From Chitinophagales bacterium (GTDB lineage Bacteria > Bacteroidota > Bacteroidia > Chitinophagales > Chitinophagaceae), in NCBI GenBank assembly GCA_015654495.1, contig JAATGW010000025.1, positions 1 to 33,338 on the forward strand: a stretch of 33,338 nucleotides of DNA, given 5' to 3'. How positions within the stretch are numbered: position 1 is the stretch's first letter; each line of letters opens with the position of its first letter. Below the pieces are notes generated by a model that was given only the letters and a program-made list of their open reading frames with translations, had not been told where the DNA came from and searched no databases. The position numbers and the translations under genes are program-made. Shown one piece after another: positions 1 to 8,754 of this stretch.

Positions 1-518
<518 letters not shown>

Positions 519-762
519 TTAACAATACTTATGCCGGGACAGGAGAATGTGCAATCTTGTCAGTTAGTTATTAGGGGTTTAGTACGCTTTAACCGGGGAG
601 CCTATGCCTGTTCCGCTCCAAACGGAAATTTATTTCCCGATGCCGGGCACTACAATGTGTCCAATTGACACAAAAATTCGTTCGGAACTGACGTTGTTAC
701 CGGTAAGAATTTTACATTGATATGGCACCTGAAAGCCGACTGATCATATCATAATACCGCCC

Positions 763-1746
763 TTAGTTGTTTGCGGACTTGAAATGTTCAATAATCTTAT
801 CTGCATGAACCCGGGAATTTTCTATAAACCACTTATTGGTCTGCATTCCACCACAAACAACTCCGGCCAGATATAACCCCGGAATATTGGTTTCCATGGT
901 TTCCGGATTGTGGACGGGTGTTTTCATGTCATCTGCTCCAATCCCGATTCCGGTTTCTTTCAGGAATGGGAAATCAGGCAGATAGCCCGTCATGGCAAGT
1001 ACAAAATCATTTTCGAACTTAACTATTCCTTCCGGGGTTATAATCTCAACTTCAGTCTCACTGATTTCTTTCAACGAAGAGTTGAAAAATGCGGTTATAT
1101 CTTTATCGCGGATTCTGTTTACAATATCCGGGCGCACCCAGTATTTTACATTTTCCCCGATTAGATTTTCGCGTATCACCATTGTCACTTCCGCACCTTT
1201 ACGCCAGGTTTCCAAAGCTACATCCACAGCCGAATTTGCGGCACCTACCACAACTATTTTCTGACCAAAATAGTTATGGGGTTCTTTGTAATAATGATGC
1301 ACCTTGGCCAGATCTTCTCCCGGAACATTCATGAGATTCGGAATATCGTAAAAACCAGTTGCAATAATTACAGCGCGCGACTGATAATTATTCCGATCTG
1401 TCTCAGTAATAAAATCGTCTTTTTCCTTTTTAATTTTCAACACCTTTTCATAGAGTCTCGTCTTCAGTTTCCAATGCATTGCCACTCTCCTGTAATACTC
1501 CAGCGCTTCGCTTCTTGTAGGTTTGGGATTATGTGATATAAACGGAACCTCTCCTATTTCCAGCCTTTCTGAGGTGGAAAAGAAAGTCATATTTAACGGA
1601 TAATTAAATAAGGAATTCACCAGCGCTCCCTTCTCAATTATTTCATAACTGAGCGCATTTTTGTTGCAGGCAATTCCACAAGCCAGCCCGATGGGTCCAC
1701 CACCTACAATAACAACATCCCTGATTAGCATTTGGTCCATGAACAT
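763..1746 (-). CDS. ypdA: YpdA-family FAD/NAD(P)-dependent oxidoreductase (putative bacillithiol disulfide reductase)
   Basis: 327 aa; N-terminal VVIVGGGPIGLACGIA dinucleotide-binding motif, internal VVVGAANSAVDVALE second Rossmann motif, C-terminal GLYLAGVVCGGMQTNKWFIENSRVHA typical of YpdA. Confidence 0.85.
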   Translation of the reverse strand: MFMDQMLIRDVVIVGGGPIGLACGIACNKNALSYEIIEKGALVNSLFNYPLNMTFFSTSERLEIGEVPFISHNPKPTRSEALEYYRRVAMHWKLKTRLYEKVLKIKKEKDDFITETDRNNYQSRAVIIATGFYDIPNLMNVPGEDLAKVHHYYKEPHNYFGQKIVVVGAANSAVDVALETWRKGAEVTMVIRENLIGENVKYWVRPDIVNRIRDKDITAFFNSSLKEISETEVEIITPEGIVKFENDFVLAMTGYLPDFPFLKETGIGIGADDMKTPVHNPETMETNIPGLYLAGVVCGGMQTNKWFIENSRVHADKIIEHFKSANN

Positions 1747-1864
1747 GTGTGTTAAAATAACGGTACAATCAAAGTTAACTCCGCAGGATCAATAGTATTT
1801 AATTCTTTGTTGCGGAAGATTTCGTTTAATCACAACCAGTTTTCAGGCACATTTGTCTGCTTCC

Positions 1865-1872
1865 TATCTTTG
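1865..1872 (+). promoter_or_regulatory. Candidate Bacteroidetes -7 element TATCTTTG
   Basis: Exact match to TAnnTTTG, 10 bp upstream of the ATG at 1883. No clear -33 TTG at the expected spacing was identified. Confidence 0.35.
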
Positions 1873-1882
1873 ACGCAATCAT

Positions 1883-3331
1883 ATGCAGTACCGTTTATAT
1901 TCCAGCCACCGGATCTTTTTTGGTTTTTTATTTTTAAGCAGCATGTTTTCCTGTTCAAAAAAAATCATTCCTGAAAAACCGCAGCTTAATATAAGTGTTG
2001 CTGCTCAGGATACACTTCCGGTTTCAGATATTGATATTCCGGTTCAGATTCCCCTTCAGCCATTGATTAAAATGGCAGAATCACAGATTGATCTTCAATA
2101 TACTTCTCCAGGCTGGCCAAATGATTTTGTAGTTGACAGTTGCTCCTCCAGGTATATGTACAGATTCCGGCGCGGGCCGGTAAAAATAAGTGGTTCGGTT
2201 ACTGATCTTAAGCTGGAATTCATGGGTTTTTATCAGATTGCCGGTTCACAGAGGCTTTGTGCGGGCGTTGGAAGTAATCAGGTGGCATTAACACCATGGT
2301 CGCCGCCCTGCACCTGCGGATTAAAAGAGGGTGAAAGAAAAGTTCAGGTAGGCTTCAACGTTGATATCAGGCTGAACAGCAATTACAGTGTGGACCCGCA
2401 TATCAAAAGTCTTCCACCTGTTCCGCTTGACAAATGCAATGTCTGTTTATGGAGCTCTGATATCACGACTACTATAATGGATCGGTTACTGGCACAAATG
2501 GAGGATGCGAGGAAGGCAATTGAAGACAGCATCAGGATCATGCAGCTACGCCCGAAATTCCAGCAACTGTGGGACAGCCTGAATGCAACTATTGCGCTTG
2601 CTGGTATTGGATACGTAAGAATAAATCCGGAAAAACTGCGGTTCAGCCGGTTCATTGTACAGAAAGATACACTGGTATTCTCGATGGGGATTTCTGCAAG
2701 ACCCATAGTTTCACAATACCGACCCGCCCCAGGGCCGCGCACCGTTATTCCGGACATCAGTGATTTTCAACTCCGGAAAGGATTTTCTCTGTTTCTTGAT
2801 GCTCACCTTGATTATGATTCGCTTAGCAAAATCCTTAATGAAAAAATGCATAAAAAAAGGATTGACCTAGATCAGGTGGGCAAGTATGTTATTGTAGAAA
2901 ATTGTCAGATCTATGGAGCTGATAAGGAAAAGCTGATCTTTAAACTGGATTTTTCAGGATCTGAATCCGGTACTTTTTATCTGACCGGCAAACCGGTTTA
3001 TGATGCCGTCAAAAAACAATTGTCAGTTTCCGATCTTGAATATGATATCCGTACAAAAGACATGCTTGTTAAAACCGCAAAATGGCTGTTTAACCGGAGA
3101 ATTCTCACCACATTGCAATCTTACACCCGTTTCGAACTTGCAGCGCACGAAAGCACACTGATCAGCCAGATAAACAGACAATCTCCCCGTGAACTCTATC
3201 CCGGTGTTTGGGTAAATGGCTCAGTAAATGCTGTGTCGTTGATAAGGATCCTTCCTTCGCGGGAAAAATTGCTGGTGAGATTCAGCAGCACAGGGAATAT
3301 GAGCCTGATCATTACCCGCTTAGACTTTTAA
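1883..3331 (+). CDS. DUF4403 family lipoprotein
   Basis: 482 aa with lipoprotein signal peptide (FFGFLFLSSMFSCSKK); overall character fits the DUF4403 family of Bacteroidetes (recalled, not searched). Confidence 0.7.
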   Translation: MQYRLYSSHRIFFGFLFLSSMFSCSKKIIPEKPQLNISVAAQDTLPVSDIDIPVQIPLQPLIKMAESQIDLQYTSPGWPNDFVVDSCSSRYMYRFRRGPVKISGSVTDLKLEFMGFYQIAGSQRLCAGVGSNQVALTPWSPPCTCGLKEGERKVQVGFNVDIRLNSNYSVDPHIKSLPPVPLDKCNVCLWSSDITTTIMDRLLAQMEDARKAIEDSIRIMQLRPKFQQLWDSLNATIALAGIGYVRINPEKLRFSRFIVQKDTLVFSMGISARPIVSQYRPAPGPRTVIPDISDFQLRKGFSLFLDAHLDYDSLSKILNEKMHKKRIDLDQVGKYVIVENCQIYGADKEKLIFKLDFSGSESGTFYLTGKPVYDAVKKQLSVSDLEYDIRTKDMLVKTAKWLFNRRILTTLQSYTRFELAAHESTLISQINRQSPRELYPGVWVNGSVNAVSLIRILPSREKLLVRFSSTGNMSLIITRLDF

Positions 3332-3336
3332 GCAAT

Positions 3337-3849
3337 TCAGATAGAACTCACTTTGAAAGTAAAAAACCGTTGTGAAGTATAGCTAAAGAACATGACGATG
3401 GCGGTTGTCATTATTTTAGCAACTGTTGGAAAAAGATGAAATTGTTCGATAAAAATCTTAAGGCAGATATAATTGAGAATAATGCAGATCAGAACAGTAA
3501 CAAAATAACGGAACAACTGAACCCGGCCCTTGATCGGTGAACCCTGAAAAACGATATTCCGCATCAGAAAAAAGCCAATAGGAAAGGTTACACAGAAAGC
3601 AAGAAAAAATGCCGCTATATAAGGTTTAACCGCAAAAGGACCGAAATGCTGTACCTGTTCACTAAAAATATAATGAAAGCTTATATAAAACATTAAAATG
3701 TCCAGAACAGTATTGCTGGCCCCACAGGCAGCATACCTGAAAGTCAGTTTATTCATTACCCTGCTAAAGGGCGGATAAAAAAAGTCAATGGTATTTTCAA
3801 TAATAGTTATCATCCAGAACCTTAAACTGTTATTATCAAAAACGATCAA
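3337..3849 (-). CDS. GtrA family membrane protein
   Basis: 170 aa, four hydrophobic segments; RYAACGASNTVLDILMFYISF and C-terminal FFSYTSQRFFTFK typical of GtrA/DPMS-flippase-like proteins. Confidence 0.8.
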   Translation of the reverse strand: MIVFDNNSLRFWMITIIENTIDFFYPPFSRVMNKLTFRYAACGASNTVLDILMFYISFHYIFSEQVQHFGPFAVKPYIAAFFLAFCVTFPIGFFLMRNIVFQGSPIKGRVQLFRYFVTVLICIILNYICLKIFIEQFHLFPTVAKIMTTAIVMFFSYTSQRFFTFKVSSI

Positions 3850-3995
3850 ATGCGTAAATTATTGAATTGCATGACACGTGCTAAGGCTCAGCAATTGCAT
3901 TAATTGCGTTTGCAAAGTTAATTCTTCAGAGGAATAGAAGTTCAGCGATGAGAAGCTTTAACGTTCCTGTGGATGCGCCAAATTATAAAACTTTT

Positions 3996-4895
3996 CTAAT
4001 TTTTCAAAGCCCGGTCAGGGTAATCGGTTATGATGCCGTCAACCCCCATTGATCTGAGCCGGACTATTTCAGCTGAATCATTGACCGTCCAGGGTATGAG
4101 TTTCATCTTTTTATCCCGGCAAAAACTGAGAAGGGATGGATTTACAAGGTGATATTCGGGGCTGTAAATTGAAGGAGTAAATCCCAGATCAGTCAATTTA
4201 GTCTGGTGATTCGGATTGCTGAGTCCCTCTACCAATAATGCGGTAGCTATCCCCGGAAATGAGTTATGCACTACGCGGAGTGTTCTTGGATCAAAAGACT
4301 GAATTATAACCCGCCCTGCGATTCCTTTCCTGTTTATGACATCCATAAGCAAGGAAGTAAATTCATCCGGGGCAGGATGGAAAACATTATCAGTTGAAGG
4401 TTGACATTTTGTTTCAATATTATAGTAAACCGGCCTGAGTTTATGTTGTTTAATATAGTTTTCAACGCTATCAATAACATCTGAAAGCAGCGGTTTATGC
4501 AGCTTTAGCTTTTGTTGTTCCGGAAACCGTTTATGAAACATTGACCCGACATCCCATTTTTCTATGTCCGCATAGTTCATTTCATAAATGTTAAAAGACT
4601 TTTCATTACCAATGCCAGGAACAGTGCCGTCCGGAGCAGTAGCAAGTTCATGACTCATAAACGGCTCATGCGAAAGGATAACTTTTTTGTCCTTTGTAAC
4701 TACAGCATCCATCTCGAGTGTCGTCACTCCGATCTGCAAGGCCCTGATCATTGCTGGAATTGTATTTTCAGGCATCAGTCCTCTGCATCCGCGGTGACCC
4801 TGTATGTCGAATTTCTCTGGCAATTGTGCATTATCGGCCGATCTCATAGAACAGGAAAATAGTACAGAAAAAAGCAAAAACCTCAGGTGCTTCAT
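3996..4895 (-). CDS. Glycerophosphodiester phosphodiesterase family lipoprotein
   Basis: Signal peptide with Cys (LLFSVLFSCSMRS), then IQGHRGCRGLMPENTIPAM and C-terminal PWTVNDSAEIVRLRSMGVDGIITDYPDRA, classic GDPD motifs. Confidence 0.92.
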   Translation of the reverse strand: MKHLRFLLFSVLFSCSMRSADNAQLPEKFDIQGHRGCRGLMPENTIPAMIRALQIGVTTLEMDAVVTKDKKVILSHEPFMSHELATAPDGTVPGIGNEKSFNIYEMNYADIEKWDVGSMFHKRFPEQQKLKLHKPLLSDVIDSVENYIKQHKLRPVYYNIETKCQPSTDNVFHPAPDEFTSLLMDVINRKGIAGRVIIQSFDPRTLRVVHNSFPGIATALLVEGLSNPNHQTKLTDLGFTPSIYSPEYHLVNPSLLSFCRDKKMKLIPWTVNDSAEIVRLRSMGVDGIITDYPDRALKN

Positions 4896-4926
4896 CAGGA
4901 ACAGTTTTCATGAAATTAGCGAATCG

Positions 4927-4934
4927 TACATTTG
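4927..4934 (+). promoter_or_regulatory. Candidate Bacteroidetes -7 element TACATTTG upstream of argS
   Basis: Exact TAnnTTTG match lying between the ORF-track start (4910) and the more likely argS start (4955). Confidence 0.4.
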
Positions 4935-4954
4935 CAGCCATATTAGAAAAAATC

Positions 4955-6733
4955 ATGATCGTATCTCAGGTAAAAGAAAAGGTTGCAGCGGCTTTGGAAC
5001 AGCTGTTTAATCAACCCTTCACCGAAAAAGATTTCCAGGTAAATCAGACAAAACCGGAATTTGAAGGAGATTATACAGTGGTGCTTTTCTCCCTGGTTAA
5101 ATCTTTGAAATTGTCTCCTGATCAACTGGGCAACTCGCTGGGGAATCAACTGCTGAAAAATCACCCGGATTTATTTACAGGATTCAATATCATCAAAGGT
5201 TTCCTCAACCTTTCGATAAAAGACGAATTCTGGTTTAGTCTGCTTGAAGAAAATTTTGCTAATAACAGCTTTGGAAAAGCAACTGCCACAGGAATAAAGG
5301 TGATGGTAGAATACAGTTCTCCCAACACAAATAAGCCATTGCACCTCGGTCATCTCCGTAATAATTTTCTGGGATGGAGCATAGCCGAAATCTTAAAAGC
5401 AAATGGAAATGAAGTGATCAAGACATGCGTGGTAAATGATCGCGGTATTCATATATGCAAGAGTATGCTTGCATGGAAACTTTTTTCAAACGGAGCAACA
5501 CCACAAACAACAAATCAGAAAGGTGATCATTTTGTAGGTGATTACTATGTGAAATTTAATGATGCCTACAAAAAAGAAGTTGAAGATTTAATCAGTGCGG
5601 GACAGAGCAAAGAAGATGCTGAAAGAAATTCGCCCATTATGCAGCAAACGCAGGAGATGCTGAAAAAATGGGAGGCCGGAGATCCGGAAACCATGGAACT
5701 CTGGCGTACAATGAATCAATGGGTATATGCAGGATTTGATGAAACCTATAAAAGAATCGGATCTGATTTTGACAGGATATATTATGAAAGCCAGACCTAC
5801 CTGCTTGGCCGCGATACAGTGCAGGAAGGATTAAAGAAGGGCATTTTCTTCAGAAAAGAGGATGGCAGCGTCTGGATTGACCTTACTGCAGATGGACTGG
5901 ACGAAAAACTGGTGTTGAGGAAAGATGGAACTTCTGTTTATATCACACAGGATATCGGGCTTGCACAGGATAAATACAGGGAATACGGTATTGATAAAAG
6001 TATTTATGTTATCGGTGATGAGCAGAACTATCACATGAAAGTACTGAAGCTGATCTGTCAGAAAATCGGGTTACCCTATGCTGATTCTATTTACCATTTA
6101 TCCTATGGTATGGTTGAACTGCCGACAGGAAAAATGAAAAGCAGAGAAGGAACAGTTGTTGATGCTGATGATATTGTAGATGAAATGAACGCAATTGCAG
6201 CCCGGCATACAGCCGAGCTCGGCAAAGTTCAGGATTTCGCACCCGAATCTCTGAAAGAGCTTTATGATACCATTGGCCTTGGTGCGCTGAAATTTTTTCT
6301 ATTAAGAGTTGAACCAAAAAAGAAAATGGTTTTTAATCCGGAAGAATCTGTGGACTTTCACGGCTTTACCGGTCCGTTCATTCAGTATACACACGCAAGA
6401 ATAAAATCAATACTTCGTAAAGAGAGCATCAATTCCAGCTATAAAAATTATGACGGAAACGGGTTGCTTCCCCTGGAAAAATCGCTTCTTATTTCACTTG
6501 AGCAATATGGCGACATTTTACAGCAGTCTGCAACTGAACTGAACCCTTCTGTCATTGCGATATTCGCATTCAACCTTGCAAAAACTTTTAATTCCTTTTA
6601 TGCGGAACATTCGGTGATGCAGGCAGAAACCGAATCAAAAAAGCAACTTCGGCTACGCATTGCTGCTATGACGGCAATCGTTCTTTCATCATCTATGCGG
6701 TTATTGGGGATAAGGGTTCCGGAGAGAATGTGA
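4955..6733 (+). CDS. argS: Arginyl-tRNA synthetase
   Basis: EYSSPNTNKPLHLGHLRNNFLGWSIAEIL (class I HIGH-like motif), YGMVELPTGKMKSREGTVVDADD, C-terminal LRIAAMTAIVLSSSMRLLGIRVPERM. ATG at 4955 (MIVSQVKEKVAAALEQLF) preferred over 4910. Confidence 0.96.
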   Translation: MIVSQVKEKVAAALEQLFNQPFTEKDFQVNQTKPEFEGDYTVVLFSLVKSLKLSPDQLGNSLGNQLLKNHPDLFTGFNIIKGFLNLSIKDEFWFSLLEENFANNSFGKATATGIKVMVEYSSPNTNKPLHLGHLRNNFLGWSIAEILKANGNEVIKTCVVNDRGIHICKSMLAWKLFSNGATPQTTNQKGDHFVGDYYVKFNDAYKKEVEDLISAGQSKEDAERNSPIMQQTQEMLKKWEAGDPETMELWRTMNQWVYAGFDETYKRIGSDFDRIYYESQTYLLGRDTVQEGLKKGIFFRKEDGSVWIDLTADGLDEKLVLRKDGTSVYITQDIGLAQDKYREYGIDKSIYVIGDEQNYHMKVLKLICQKIGLPYADSIYHLSYGMVELPTGKMKSREGTVVDADDIVDEMNAIAARHTAELGKVQDFAPESLKELYDTIGLGALKFFLLRVEPKKKMVFNPEESVDFHGFTGPFIQYTHARIKSILRKESINSSYKNYDGNGLLPLEKSLLISLEQYGDILQQSATELNPSVIAIFAFNLAKTFNSFYAEHSVMQAETESKKQLRLRIAAMTAIVLSSSMRLLGIRVPERM

Positions 6734-6735
6734 AG

Positions 6736-6791
6736 GAAGTACGAAGTACGAGGGACGAAGTGGGAAGTAGTTCAACGTTGAACGTTAAACA
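6736..6791. repeat. Heptamer tandem array, two families fused in phase
   Basis: gaagtac gaagtac gagggac gaagtgg gaagtag | ttcaacg ttgaacg ttaaaca = 8 consecutive 7-mers, starting 2 nt after the argS stop codon. Confidence 0.85.
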
Positions 6792-6812
6792 TGTTTTTAG
6801 TACATTAGCTTT

Positions 6813-7712
6813 ATGAAACGTTTTTTGTTTGCCGCAATACTATTCATGACTCATTTCAGATTGAGCGCACAACAACAGAAAATTATCCTTTATGATGATC
6901 AGACTGTTGCTAATATCGGAGGGTCTGCAAAAATCCAGGAACCACCCTACCTGATGGTTTTCCCTTCCCCTGTCGCAGGATCAAAAAAATCAATCCTGAT
7001 CTGCCCCGGAGGCGGATATACCGCCCTGGCAAAAGATCACGAAGGGCTTGATGTTGCTGCATTCTTTAATTCAAAAGGCTACCATGCCTTTGTGCTTATG
7101 TACCGTTTAAATGATTTCCAGCAGACCGGAAGCAAATTTCCTGCGCAGCTCAATGATGTTACAAGGGCAATGCAGATCATACGTTCACGCGCAACCGAAT
7201 TTGGAATCGATCCCGCCGGAACAGGTGTGATCGGATTTTCAGCGGGCGGACATCTGGCCTCCATGGCGGCTACCATGTTCTCAAAAGGTGACCCTTCTTC
7301 AAAGAATATTCTTGAGCGGCAGAACACCCGGCCTGCGTTTGCTATACTTGTTTATCCTGTAATTGCGCTGAACGACAGTTTTACCCATAAGGGCAGTGCA
7401 GAAATGCTTACAGGAAAAAATTCATCTGCTTCTTTCAGAGATTCACTGAGTACACAAAACAGGGTTACTGCAGAAACTCCTCCAACCTTTCTTATCTACG
7501 GAAATGACGATAAAGCGGTACCACCGGAAAACGGGATTGTATTTTACCAGGCATTGAGAAAATATAATATTCCCGCAAGCTTGCACATATATCCGCATGG
7601 TGGTCATGGGTTCGGGCTGGCCCCGAAAGATCCTGTTTTAAATACCTGGCCTGAATTAGCTATAAGCTGGATTGAAGAAGTCGGACGTTCAACGTCGAAC
7701 GTTAAACCTTAA
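6813..7712 (+). CDS. Secreted alpha/beta hydrolase (acetyl-esterase/xylanase-like)
   Basis: Signal peptide; ICPGGGYTALAKDHEG oxyanion region, GVIGFSAGGHLAS nucleophile elbow, YGNDDKAVPPENG and YPHGGHGFG catalytic Asp/His regions. Confidence 0.88.
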   Translation: MKRFLFAAILFMTHFRLSAQQQKIILYDDQTVANIGGSAKIQEPPYLMVFPSPVAGSKKSILICPGGGYTALAKDHEGLDVAAFFNSKGYHAFVLMYRLNDFQQTGSKFPAQLNDVTRAMQIIRSRATEFGIDPAGTGVIGFSAGGHLASMAATMFSKGDPSSKNILERQNTRPAFAILVYPVIALNDSFTHKGSAEMLTGKNSSASFRDSLSTQNRVTAETPPTFLIYGNDDKAVPPENGIVFYQALRKYNIPASLHIYPHGGHGFGLAPKDPVLNTWPELAISWIEEVGRSTSNVKP

Positions 7713-7726
7713 ACTTAAAATTTAAC
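7685..7726. repeat. Heptamer tandem array spanning both stop codons of convergent genes
   Basis: acgttca acgtcga acgttaa accttaa acttaaa atttaac = 6 consecutive 7-mers; contains the esterase stop (7710-7712) and the TPR-protein stop (7715-7717, minus strand). Confidence 0.8.
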
Positions 7727-8734
7727 CTCAGTCCTATGACTTTTAAGAGATGGGTCCATTGCAATTGCGCGATCGCATAAAGCAGTTCCTTTACTTATAT
7801 CACCTTTTTTCTGGTAAGCCATACCTATCATATAAAGTGATCTTGAATTCTCTTTATCATACTTCAGTATCGTATCCCAGTGATCAATGGCCAGCTGGTA
7901 TTTCCCAAGCCGGTAATAAGTGTCAGCGACATTATAAAGCAAATCGAGATCTGCAGGTCTTGCTTCAAGTAATTTCACCAGCACATTTATTCCCTTATCA
8001 GGCATTCCGCCGGCAATATAGGAATTAGATAAATTTTCCATGAACACCGCGTCAGCTTTATGTCCTCTTTCTAAAGCAAGCTCATAGTATTCAATGGCTT
8101 TCTTTTCATCAGGTATAGATGAATAAGCCATGGCCAGTTCCACAACCCAGTTTGTTTTTGTTGAATCGAGAGCCACTGCCTCCAGGTAATACCTAACAGC
8201 AAATTTATAATTACTCATTTCTACAAAAGCCCTGGCAAACAGGAAAGGAATTTCTGCGCGCGTTGGCTCTTCCTTATAGGCAGCATCCAGATAACGGAAT
8301 GCGAGTCCGAAATTTTCTTTCTCATAATAGCTCTTTCCTACAATATAATTGATGAGGCGCCCGCGATTTGACGCCAGCATTTTCAAACCGTATTGAATGG
8401 CATCATCCCATTTCCTGGTTGCGAAACTTAGTGTTGTAAGTTGATCAAGAGCGATTGTGTCTGATGGAACAGCTTCGATTACCTTTTTAAAGGCCTGTCT
8501 GGCAATTTCTGCCTGCCTGATTTCGACAGCAGCAAGCCCGAGTTCGCGATGTGCATCAATATTTGAAGGATTTTCAGCAGCCGCTGTTTGAAAATATTCG
8601 AATGCCGGTTTGTACCTTTTTGCGTTTTTTTCGCGTAATCCCTTCTGGAAATTATCGGCCACTCCGGCAGAATCCTGGCTTTTAGTACATAATGTAATGG
8701 TAAACAATATAGTTAGGAGAAATGTGGTTTTCAT
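7715..8734 (-). CDS. TPR-repeat protein, secreted/periplasmic
   Basis: 339 aa with N-terminal signal peptide and repeated TPR-type helices (e.g. AFEYFQTAAAENPSNIDAHRELGLAAVE; ALDQLTTLSFATRKWDDAIQYGLKML). Confidence 0.85.
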   Translation of the reverse strand: MKTTFLLTILFTITLCTKSQDSAGVADNFQKGLREKNAKRYKPAFEYFQTAAAENPSNIDAHRELGLAAVEIRQAEIARQAFKKVIEAVPSDTIALDQLTTLSFATRKWDDAIQYGLKMLASNRGRLINYIVGKSYYEKENFGLAFRYLDAAYKEEPTRAEIPFLFARAFVEMSNYKFAVRYYLEAVALDSTKTNWVVELAMAYSSIPDEKKAIEYYELALERGHKADAVFMENLSNSYIAGGMPDKGINVLVKLLEARPADLDLLYNVADTYYRLGKYQLAIDHWDTILKYDKENSRSLYMIGMAYQKKGDISKGTALCDRAIAMDPSLKSHRTEVKF

Positions 8735-8754
8735 GTGGAGAGGGAATTTTGGGG

